A stretch of 7,788 nucleotides of DNA, taken from the NCBI GenBank assembly GCA_039800205.1, contig JBDLRB010000274.1, positions 1-7,788 on the forward strand, in the 5' to 3' direction. The translations under genes were made by a program, and so were the position numbers. Under the pieces are notes generated by a model. It did not search any database. It worked only from the letters and a program-made list of their open reading frames with translations, and was not told the origin of the DNA. This stretch comes from SYIM01 sp039800205 (GTDB lineage: Bacteria > Pseudomonadota > Gammaproteobacteria > Burkholderiales > Burkholderiaceae_E). Positions 1 through 5,706 of this stretch are shown here, one piece after another (within the stretch, counting starts at the first letter, position 1; each line of letters opens with the position of its first letter).

Positions 1-1062
1 CTCGAAGCGGCCGGGAAGGCGCGTCCCGCACGCGCTGCAACCGCCCGCGCCGTTGAGCGACCAGTCACTGATGCGATAGCCATCCCGCCCAATCAAGCGG
101 ATACCGCAGGCTGAGCACCAGGTGGATTGCCTCGCCTTGTCGGCCACGTTGCCCGTGTAGACATATCGGAGGCCTGCGGCCCGGGCAATGGTCCGCGCAC
201 GAATCAGGGTCTCGTGTGGGGTGGGCGCCGCCTCGCGCATCTTCCAGTCAGGATGAAAGGCCGTGAAGTGGACCGGCACATCCGGTCCAAGCGCATCGAC
301 CACCCAACGCGAGAGGCGCTCGATCTCCGTCGTGCTGTCGTTCTCCCCCGGGATGAGCAAGGTCGTGATCTCAACCCAGGTCGAAGACTCATGGACCAGA
401 TACTGAAGCGTATCGAGTACGGGCGTCAGACTGCCCGCACACAGCTTCTGGTAAAACGATTCCGTGAAGCCCTTCAGATCGACGTTGGCCGCATCCATCT
501 GAGCGAAGAATGCACGTCGGGCCGCATCATTGACATAGCCAGCGGTCACCGCGACCGATGCGATACCTCGGGATCGGCATGCGTTCGCCACCTCCACGGC
601 ATACTCAAGAAAGATCACTGGATCGTTGTAGGTAAAAGCCACCGCGCGGCAGCCAAGTGAGGCCGCCGCATCCGCAATCTGCGCGGGCGAAGCACGATCC
701 GCCAATCGATCGAACTCTCGGCTCTTCGAGATATCCCAGTTCTGGCAAAAACGGCAACTGAGATTGCAGCCCGCTGTTCCGAAGGACAGGATGGGCGTAC
801 CCGGCAGATAGTGATTGAGTGGCTTCTTCTCGATGGGGTCGACGCAGAATCCGGATGAACGGCCCCAGGTGGTGAGCACCATCTGGTCCCCGCTTCGAGC
901 TCTGACGAAGCACAGTCCGCGCTGTCCGTCATGAAGCCGGCACGCGCGCGGGCACAAATCACATTCGATCCGCCCGTCCTCGAGCCGGTGCCAGTAGCCC
1001 GCCGGTCGCCCGGTTGGCCCCCACACTGCAGCCGCTTGATCCCTTTCCGATGGGTCAGACAT
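1..1062 (-). CDS. amrS: AmmeMemoRadiSam system radical SAM enzyme AmrS (3' end beyond window)
   Basis: Read from an ATG at 1062, the frame is open to the left edge, giving 354 residues with no stop, so the C-terminus is cut off. The radical SAM cluster motif CNLSCRFC is at residues 99-106 (Cys99, Cys103, Cys106) and should bind a [4Fe-4S] cluster and SAM. An N-terminal cysteine group (Cys34, Cys37, Cys41, Cys51) and the stretches EKKPLNH (78-84), FTYNDP, NVDLKG and LLIPGEND are those of the AmrS/PflA-like family. The C-terminus carries a zinc-ribbon-like pair of CxxC motifs (Cys316/319 and Cys342/345). AmrS is known by its co-occurrence with Memo-like and AMMECR1-like proteins; its reaction is not established and it is presumably cytoplasmic. 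Those partners are not visible and could lie to the left. The family is usually about this long, so few residues should be missing. The ATG has only a weak Shine-Dalgarno (CGGGA), so the exact start is less certain than the identity. Confidence 0.93.
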   Translation of the reverse strand, partial: MSDPSERDQAAAVWGPTGRPAGYWHRLEDGRIECDLCPRACRLHDGQRGLCFVRARSGDQMVLTTWGRSSGFCVDPIEKKPLNHYLPGTPILSFGTAGCNLSCRFCQNWDISKSREFDRLADRASPAQIADAAASLGCRAVAFTYNDPVIFLEYAVEVANACRSRGIASVAVTAGYVNDAARRAFFAQMDAANVDLKGFTESFYQKLCAGSLTPVLDTLQYLVHESSTWVEITTLLIPGENDSTTEIERLSRWVVDALGPDVPVHFTAFHPDWKMREAAPTPHETLIRARTIARAAGLRYVYTGNVADKARQSTWCSACGIRLIGRDGYRISDWSLNGAGGCSACGTRLPGRFE

Positions 1063-1107
1063 TTCATGAAATCCCGAGCAGCCGACGCTCAGTGGTCGAT
1101 TTCTACT

Positions 1108-1137
1108 ATTATCGCGGGCTTGTCGGAGCGCTGTGAA
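1108..1137 (-). promoter_or_regulatory. Candidate sigma70 promoter for amrS
   Basis: On the minus strand there is a -35-like TTCACA (1137-1132, 5 of 6 to TTGACA), an 18-base spacer and a -10-like GATAAT (1113-1108, 5 of 6 to TATAAT). Transcription would start near 1100 and leave a leader of about 40 bases before the amrS ATG. It lies in a relatively AT-rich patch of the only sizeable intergenic region. This is a match by eye; no start site is known. Confidence 0.5.
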
Positions 1138-1190
1138 GCATGCACGGACGCTTCGCTGTCCGAGCGGTCAGGACACATCCCTTTTCATAC

Positions 1191-1195
1191 AGGAG
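1191..1195 (+). promoter_or_regulatory. Ribosome binding site setting the Bug start at 1203
   Basis: AGGAG ends 7 bases before the ATG at 1203. The frame is open further upstream, but this site and the signal peptide that begins MKRRPL both select 1203. Confidence 0.85.
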
Positions 1196-1202
1196 ACTCG
1201 AC

Positions 1203-2186
1203 ATGAAGCGACGCCCCCTTATCCAGGCCCTGCCCCTCGCACTGGCCGGCCTGCTGCCTCTGCTCAGTGTGTCCACGGCGCATGCCCAGTCCTGGCCCAG
1301 CCGGACCGTCAAGATCATCGTTCCTTTCGCGCCCGGTGGCTCGGCCGACGTGTTCGGCCGGTCGCTTGCCGGCCGGCTGCAAACGGCGTTCGGCCAGCCC
1401 TTTGTGATCGAAAACCGCCCCGGAGCCGGATCGATCATCGGGACCGATGTCGCCGCGAAGAGCCCAGCCGACGGCTACACGCTGCTGATCATGTCCAATA
1501 CGCACACCACCAATGAGACGCTGATCCGCAAGAAGCCCTTCCAGCTCATGCGCGATTTCGATCCGGTTGCCTCGATCAGCGAGTCCGATCTGGTTCTCGT
1601 CGCGCGCAGCAACCTGCCGCACAAGTCCCTGTCCGAGATCATCGCCGCGGCGAAGGCCAAACCCGATGGAATGACCTACGCCTCGTCGGGGAACGGAACG
1701 CCCTACCACCTCGCCGGTGAGCTCCTCAAGTCGCTCGCGGGGATCAAAATCGTCCATGTGCCCTACAAAGGGAGCTCCGGTGCGCGAACCGACGTGATCG
1801 GTGGCCAGGTGGATCTGATGTTCGACGCCATCGCCACGATGAAGTCGCAGATCGAGGCGGGCAAGGTCAAGGCGATTGCCGTCACGGGTGCCCAGCCTTC
1901 GCCCATTCTGCCCGGCGTACCCACCGCATCAGCCTCCGGGGCCCCCGGCTACCGCGCGACCATCTGGCTGGGCTTGATGGCCCCCAAGGGCACACCAGCG
2001 GATGTCGTTCGCCGGCTCAACACCGAAGTCAACAAGATCATTTCGAGTGACGAGCTTCGCAAGACCTGGAGCGCGCAAGGCACGCTTCCCATGATCAAGA
2101 CGGTCGATGAATTCCGGACACACCTCAACGATGACATTGCCAAGTGGGGCAAGGTCGTCGCTGCGGCCGGCATGAAGGTCGATTGA
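1203..2186 (+). CDS. Tripartite tricarboxylate transporter substrate-binding protein (Bug/TctC family), copy 1
   Basis: This 327-residue protein has the usual Bug length. It has a Sec-type signal peptide: basic MKRR, a hydrophobic core at 9-22 and a likely cleavage after AHA at residue 28, so it should be periplasmic. Family landmarks appear in order: VPFAPGGSADVFGR (40-53), which forms the first ligand loop; ENRPGAG (70-76); DGYTLL (90-95); YASSGNGTPYHLAGE (159-173); and HVPYKGSSGA (185-194), the second ligand loop. Bug proteins bind small carboxylates and deliver them to TctAB or act as sensors. No tctA or tctB is nearby, so the partner permease is elsewhere or absent. The ligand cannot be read from sequence. 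The gene is followed directly by a ModA-like gene whose ATG shares one base with this stop codon, pointing to translational coupling. Confidence 0.95.
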   Translation: MKRRPLIQALPLALAGLLPLLSVSTAHAQSWPSRTVKIIVPFAPGGSADVFGRSLAGRLQTAFGQPFVIENRPGAGSIIGTDVAAKSPADGYTLLIMSNTHTTNETLIRKKPFQLMRDFDPVASISESDLVLVARSNLPHKSLSEIIAAAKAKPDGMTYASSGNGTPYHLAGELLKSLAGIKIVHVPYKGSSGARTDVIGGQVDLMFDAIATMKSQIEAGKVKAIAVTGAQPSPILPGVPTASASGAPGYRATIWLGLMAPKGTPADVVRRLNTEVNKIISSDELRKTWSAQGTLPMIKTVDEFRTHLNDDIAKWGKVVAAAGMKVD

Positions 2187-2896
2187 TGGCCCGAACGCTC
2201 CATCTGCTCTGCGCGGGCGCCGCCCAGGGCCTGGTCACGGCGCTGGCTGAGTCCATGCTGGACGATCTGGACCTGGTCACGACGGGCCGCTTTGGCGCAG
2301 TGGGCGCCATGAAGGACGCATTCGACTCCGGCGAAGTCTGCGACGTCCTGGTCTCGACGGACAGCATGCTTTGCAGCATGATCGCAGCCGGGGCACTCCA
2401 GGGGCCTGCGCCTGTGCCCCTGGGGCGCGTCCGGACCGGCGTTGCCGTGCCCGTCGGGCGTCCTGCACCGGTCGTCGACACCCCGGAGGCCCTGGGCAGT
2501 GCGCTGTCAGGTGCCTCTTCAATCTGGTTGCCCGACATGCATCGTTCCACCGCGGGCCAGCACATGGCAAGGGTACTCGATGCGCTCGGGCTCCTTCAGT
2601 CGCTTGAGCCACGAATCCGGATGTTTCCGAATGGCGCAACGGCCATGCGTGAAATGGCCGCCTCAGGGGACCCGGACGCGATCGGGTGCACTCAGGTCAC
2701 CGAGATCCTGTTCACCGCGGGCGTCGAGCTGATCGCGCTACTGCCCTCGCGCTTTGAGCTATCGACGGTGTACAGCGCGGCCGTGAGCGCTCGCTCGGCA
2801 CAGCCCGACCTGGCCCGTGCATTCATCGACCAGCTGGTTTCTCCGGAGAATGCCGGGCTCGCGGAACGGTGTGGGTTCGAACGTGACGCCGCCTGA
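2186..2896 (+). CDS. ModA-like substrate-binding-fold protein without signal peptide
   Basis: The protein has 236 residues and starts at the ATG that overlaps the preceding TGA by one base; this overlap decides the start. It resembles the molybdate-binding protein ModA and related type 2 periplasmic binding folds: a first beta strand LHLLCAG directly at the N-terminus (5-11), CDVLVSTDSML (52-62) matching the ModA strand that carries the second ligand serine, STAGQHMARVLDALGL (121-136), and a typical C-terminal part at 196-231 with ARAFIDQLVSPENA, then CGFE. Residues 1-20 look like the first beta-alpha unit rather than a signal peptide, so the product is probably cytoplasmic. By eye, the first ModA ligand serine is Ala12 and the ligand tyrosine is near Thr169, while Ser57 and Ala123 are kept. 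Molybdate binding is therefore doubtful. No ABC permease or ATPase is adjacent. It may be an intracellular ligand-binding or sensory protein; that role is inference. Confidence 0.8.
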   Translation: MARTLHLLCAGAAQGLVTALAESMLDDLDLVTTGRFGAVGAMKDAFDSGEVCDVLVSTDSMLCSMIAAGALQGPAPVPLGRVRTGVAVPVGRPAPVVDTPEALGSALSGASSIWLPDMHRSTAGQHMARVLDALGLLQSLEPRIRMFPNGATAMREMAASGDPDAIGCTQVTEILFTAGVELIALLPSRFELSTVYSAAVSARSAQPDLARAFIDQLVSPENAGLAERCGFERDAA

Positions 2897-2905
2897 CCCG
2901 GTCAG
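2893..2905. repeat. Short palindrome holding both convergent stop codons
   Basis: CTGACC, one central C, then GGTCAG. The plus-strand TGA (2894-2896) and the minus-strand TGA (2904-2902) are symmetric parts of it. RNA from either strand could form a 5-base-pair stem with a 3-base loop, but no T-tract follows on either side, so I do not call a terminator. Confidence 0.6.
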
Positions 2906-3609
2906 CTCAGCGCCTCGTATCGGCAATTGACAAGCATTTCAGCGACCGATGCCGTGTTGGGCAGGCGCAAGGCGATCTCGACCAGTTCTGCCAGATCATC
3001 GGGCTGCGTGAGGGTGAGCTTGTCGGGCTCCGGCAAGCCTCGATGCATGTCGGTGTTGACCATGCCCGGGCAAATTGCGGTCGCCCGGATGCCCTGCGCC
3101 CAGCCCACCCGCCGAACGTCCTGGTTCAGCGCCATCAAAGCAAACTTTGTCATGGCGTAGCCGGCATTGTCATTCTTGACGCGCTTGCCGGACAAGGACG
3201 ACACGTTCACCACCCTCCCCTCCCCGCAGGCAACCAGCGCGGGCCACGCCGCCCGGATCAGCGCGAGGGGACCTTTCACATTGACTTGCCACATCTGATC
3301 CATTGAGTCGAACAGTGCCGATTCGTCCGAGCCGATCAGTGGCATGCGAACGCTGATCCCGGCCGAATTGACCAGTCCATCGATCCGCCCGTGGTCGCGC
3401 AAAGTCGCGCTCACCCAGGCCTGCGCACTCGCCGAATCGCTTGCCTCGTAGTGATACGCCGACAGCCGAGGATGCTCGGGCGCGCGGGAGGGATCGCGAA
3501 GGCCCGCGCTGACGCTGAATCCGGATTGAAGCAGGCGCAGCGCCACCGCGCGCCCAATCCCGCGACTGGCACCCGAAACCAGAATGACTCGCCCCTCTGG
3601 ATGCAACAT
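2902..3609 (-). CDS. Short-chain dehydrogenase/reductase (SDR), NAD(P)-dependent
   Basis: The protein has 235 residues from the ATG at 3609, typical for a classical SDR. It has the Rossmann dinucleotide motif GASRGIG (13-19), NSAG (81-84), Asn110 in VNVKG, and the active-site triad Ser138 (VVNVSSLSG), Tyr151 and Lys155 (YAMTK), followed by CPGMVNTDM (180-188). All catalytic residues are present, so it should be an active alcohol/ketone oxidoreductase. A small basic residue pattern after the first strands (Arg38) hints at NADP(H), but this is weak. The frame is open 11 codons further upstream to 3642, but that start would overlap the amidohydrolase stop, while the ATG at 3609 has a strong ribosome binding site. 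It is the last gene of the minus operon, 30 bases or fewer after the amidohydrolase, and probably oxidises or reduces an intermediate of the same pathway. The substrate is unknown. Confidence 0.93.
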   Translation of the reverse strand: MLHPEGRVILVSGASRGIGRAVALRLLQSGFSVSAGLRDPSRAPEHPRLSAYHYEASDSASAQAWVSATLRDHGRIDGLVNSAGISVRMPLIGSDESALFDSMDQMWQVNVKGPLALIRAAWPALVACGEGRVVNVSSLSGKRVKNDNAGYAMTKFALMALNQDVRRVGWAQGIRATAICPGMVNTDMHRGLPEPDKLTLTQPDDLAELVEIALRLPNTASVAEMLVNCRYEALS

Positions 3610-3614
3610 GATGG

Positions 3615-3622
3615 CCTTCCTT
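3615..3622 (-). promoter_or_regulatory. Ribosome binding site setting the SDR start
   Basis: AAGGAAGG on the minus strand lies 5 bases before the ATG at 3609. It selects this start over the in-frame upstream ATG at 3642, which would overlap the previous gene. Confidence 0.8.
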
Positions 3623-3638
3623 GACGATGCATCAGGCC

Positions 3639-4619
3639 TCAAAGGCCGAACACTCGCTCTGCGTTGGTCGCGGCAATCGCACGACGCTCGGCCTCGGGCA
3701 GGGCATCGAGGCGCGACACTGCGACATCGGCCTCGTGAACCCGATGCGGCCAGTCGGTGCCCAACATGACCTGAGACGCACCCACCACATCGATCAGATA
3801 ACGCAAGGGTTTCAGATCATAAGTGATGCTGTCATAGAAAATATGCCTCAGATAGTCAGTGGGCTTGCGCTTGATCTCGCGGAGGTGATCGAATTCGACC
3901 CGATCCCCCATCTCGAACCGCCCAACCAGATAAGGCAACATGCCGCCCCCATGCGAAGCGATCAGCTTGAGACGAGGGAATCGGTCGAAAAAGCCGCTGA
4001 AAATCATCTTGGCCACGGCCAGCGTCGTGTCATACGTGAATCCGACCGACCAGAACAGGTTGTGCGGAGCGATGCCCATGTGCTCGGCGCCCAGGGGATC
4101 GGTCGGATGGACTAATACGGGTAGCGCTCGCTGGTCGATTGCCGCCCAGACCGGCTCAAACAGGGGATCGGTGAGACTCCGCCCAGCGATATTGCCCAAC
4201 ACCATGACGCCAACCGCACCGTTCGCGCAACTCCGCTCGAGTTCACGAATTGCACGCTCCGGATACTCCCACGGCAAGGAGGTAAACCAGCGAATCCGAT
4301 CCGGCCAGCGGGCCTGAGCGGCCTGCATCGAGTCATTGGACTCGCGCGCGGCCTGTTCACTGGTCTCACCATCGCCCCAGTACACGTTGGGGCACGTGAG
4401 TGAGACGATCGACAGGTCAATGCCATGACGATCCATCTCCTGAATCCGTAACGCGTAATCGAAGTGTCCAACCTGGGGAATCACAACGGGCGTCGTCCCC
4501 CGAAAGATCTCCTGCTTGCCATCCGGTCGAATCTGAATGTTGAATTCGCCCCCTCGCTGCTTCAATAAGTCCAGCCAGCTCTGGGTGAACATGTGGGTGT
4601 GGATATCGATCACTTTCAT
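3639..4619 (-). CDS. ACMSD-like amidohydrolase family protein (metal-dependent decarboxylase or hydrolase)
   Basis: The protein has 326 residues and belongs to the amidohydrolase 2 family, closest by eye to 2-amino-3-carboxymuconate-6-semialdehyde decarboxylase (ACMSD). The metal ligands expected for that TIM-barrel family are all in place: His7 and His9 (DIHTHM), His171 (VLVHP), His223 (IASHGGG) and Asp289 (LGTDWPH). The spacing between the last three is almost that of ACMSD. Other shared stretches are EMDRHGIDLSIVS (61-73), GVMVLGNIAG (137-146) and FSGFFDRFPRLKL (207-219). There is no signal peptide, so it is cytoplasmic. Members remove carboxyl groups non-oxidatively from aromatic or muconate-like acids, or hydrolyse C-C, lactone or amide bonds. 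Tryptophan/3-hydroxyanthranilate pathway genes are absent here, so a true ACMSD role is unlikely. AAGG (4630-4627) lies 7 bases before the ATG. It sits 39 bases after a Bug gene and 29 before the SDR. Confidence 0.9.
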   Translation of the reverse strand: MKVIDIHTHMFTQSWLDLLKQRGGEFNIQIRPDGKQEIFRGTTPVVIPQVGHFDYALRIQEMDRHGIDLSIVSLTCPNVYWGDGETSEQAARESNDSMQAAQARWPDRIRWFTSLPWEYPERAIRELERSCANGAVGVMVLGNIAGRSLTDPLFEPVWAAIDQRALPVLVHPTDPLGAEHMGIAPHNLFWSVGFTYDTTLAVAKMIFSGFFDRFPRLKLIASHGGGMLPYLVGRFEMGDRVEFDHLREIKRKPTDYLRHIFYDSITYDLKPLRYLIDVVGASQVMLGTDWPHRVHEADVAVSRLDALPEAERRAIAATNAERVFGL

Positions 4620-4658
4620 GAGAGCGCCTTAATGTTTGCCTCGGTGTTCGGCACGGAC

Positions 4659-5657
4659 TTACTGCAAACGAATATCAGCCCGGCGAATCACCTCCCGGAA
4701 GCTGGAAAATTCACGATTCATGAACCCGGAGAGCGCTTCGGGCGTGGTGGGCATCGGCTCGATTCCGACGCTCTTGAAGCGGGCCTTCAGGTCGTCCGCC
4801 TTGAGCTCCGCCGTGATCTCCGCATTGAGTCGTCGGGTAACCGAGGCCGACATGCTCTTCGGGCCGAAGAGCCCAAACCAACCGCTCACATCCATGTCTT
4901 TGAGCCCCGCTTCGGCCAGGGTCGGCAGCTCGGGCGCGAGGCTGGAGCGATCCTTGCCGAGCAAGGCAAGGGCCCTGAACCGTCCGGCATCGGTCCGCCC
5001 CAGGACGCTGGTCAGATCGACGATGGCCAGCTCGACCTCACCCGACATGGTCGCCGCGACCGCTGGAGCACTGCCCCGATAGGGAATATGGACAATAAAG
5101 CTCTCGGTGAGCGCCTTGAAGCTTTCACCGGCGAGATGCATCGCCGAGCCATTGCCGGTGGTCGCGTAGCTGAACTTTCCTGGCTGCGACCGAACGAGGC
5201 GAATCAGGTCCTGGGGCGTTCGGGCGGGCACCGCAGCATTCGCAATCAGGACGAGGGGAATCCGGGCGAAGCCAGAGATCGGTGAGAGATCATTGACCGG
5301 ATCGTAGGGCAGCCCCTTGATCAAATGCGGGCTGATGGTCAAGGCCCCCGCAGCGGCCAGCAGGACCGTGTGACCGTCTGAGGGGCCTTTGGCCACCTGA
5401 CCCACGGCCAGGGTGCCCCCCGCGCCCGGACGATTCTCGACGACCACGGATTGTCCCAGGCGGGCCGACAGCCGCGGCGCTAGAAACCGTGCAGCCACGT
5501 CGGCGCTACCGCCGGGCGCAAACGGCACAACAATCCGAACCGTCCGCGTGGGCCAGGGCCCGTCCTGAGCCACCGCAGCCGACGCCACCGACAGGGCCGC
5601 CGCCGAGACGAACACACGGGCCAGTACGAGGCGACGGGATTGAGTCTGCTTGATCAT
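4659..5657 (-). CDS. Tripartite tricarboxylate transporter substrate-binding protein (Bug/TctC family), copy 2
   Basis: The protein has 332 residues from the ATG at 5657. The signal peptide has a SRRLVLA stretch (7-13) before a hydrophobic core and a likely cleavage after AVA at residue 30; the twin arginine resembles a Tat signal, though Sec export is also possible. Bug landmarks: VVPFAPGGSADVAAR (43-57), ENRPGAGG (74-81), YATTGNGSAMHLAGE (164-178) and HIPYRGSAPA (190-199). The first loop matches that of copy 1 and differs from that of copy 3. The gene lies 49 bases after copy 3 and 39 before the ACMSD-like gene, so it is inside the catabolic operon and probably captures its substrate. A longer reading from 5834 would overlap copy 3 and bury the signal peptide. 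Confidence 0.94.
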   Translation of the reverse strand: MIKQTQSRRLVLARVFVSAAALSVASAAVAQDGPWPTRTVRIVVPFAPGGSADVAARFLAPRLSARLGQSVVVENRPGAGGTLAVGQVAKGPSDGHTVLLAAAGALTISPHLIKGLPYDPVNDLSPISGFARIPLVLIANAAVPARTPQDLIRLVRSQPGKFSYATTGNGSAMHLAGESFKALTESFIVHIPYRGSAPAVAATMSGEVELAIVDLTSVLGRTDAGRFRALALLGKDRSSLAPELPTLAEAGLKDMDVSGWFGLFGPKSMSASVTRRLNAEITAELKADDLKARFKSVGIEPMPTTPEALSGFMNREFSSFREVIRRADIRLQ

Positions 5658-5666
5658 GATCGATTG

Positions 5667-5673
5667 CTCCCTC
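5667..5673 (-). promoter_or_regulatory. Ribosome binding site setting the start of Bug copy 2
   Basis: GAGGGAG on the minus strand is 9 bases before the ATG at 5657. It supports this start over in-frame upstream codons that lie within the previous gene. Confidence 0.75.
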
Positions 5674-5706
5674 TCGGATTCATTAAAGAACAGCGCTCGG
5701 ACACAC

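Larger units (their letters stand above)
1063..1202. other. Divergent intergenic region between amrS and the first Bug gene
   Basis: This is the longest stretch without coding sequence (140 bases), with genes leaving in both directions. It holds the candidate amrS promoter and the ribosome binding site of the Bug gene. I could not find a convincing -35/-10 pair for the plus-strand gene. Short inverted repeats (CGGAC at 1145-1149 with GTCCG at 1158-1162; GAAGC at 1135-1139 with GCTTC at 1150-1154) overlap and share bases, so they could form alternative structures or an operator in the Bug leader, but at 5 base pairs each they are weak. Confidence 0.6.

Noticed and set aside
127..660. Plus-strand open frame of 177 codons
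   Set aside because: It is antisense to amrS, whose translation shows clear radical SAM motifs. The plus frame gives arginine-rich, low-complexity protein without recognisable domains.
1145..1162. Hairpin CGGAC / GTCCG as a terminator or riboswitch
   Set aside because: The stem is only 5 base pairs with an 8-base loop and no T-tract, and no known riboswitch core is recognisable.
1140..1202. N-terminal extension of Bug copy 1 by 21 residues
   Set aside because: The ATG at 1203 has AGGAG at 7 bases and starts a normal signal peptide; the extension would spoil it.
2186..2896. Naming the ModA-like gene modA
   Set aside because: It has no signal peptide, lacks two molybdate ligands by eye and has no modB or modC next to it.
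3621..4115. Plus-strand open frame of 164 codons
   Set aside because: It is a shadow of the ACMSD-like gene on the other strand, a common effect in GC-rich DNA; no domain is visible.
3639..4619. Calling the amidohydrolase a true ACMSD of tryptophan degradation
   Set aside because: The fold and metal ligands fit the family, but no 3-hydroxyanthranilate dioxygenase or other pathway gene is nearby, and the family covers many other substrates.
4593..5285. Plus-strand open frame of 230 codons
   Set aside because: Long, but antisense to Bug copy 2, which has a full fold and signal peptide. The plus translation has no family features.
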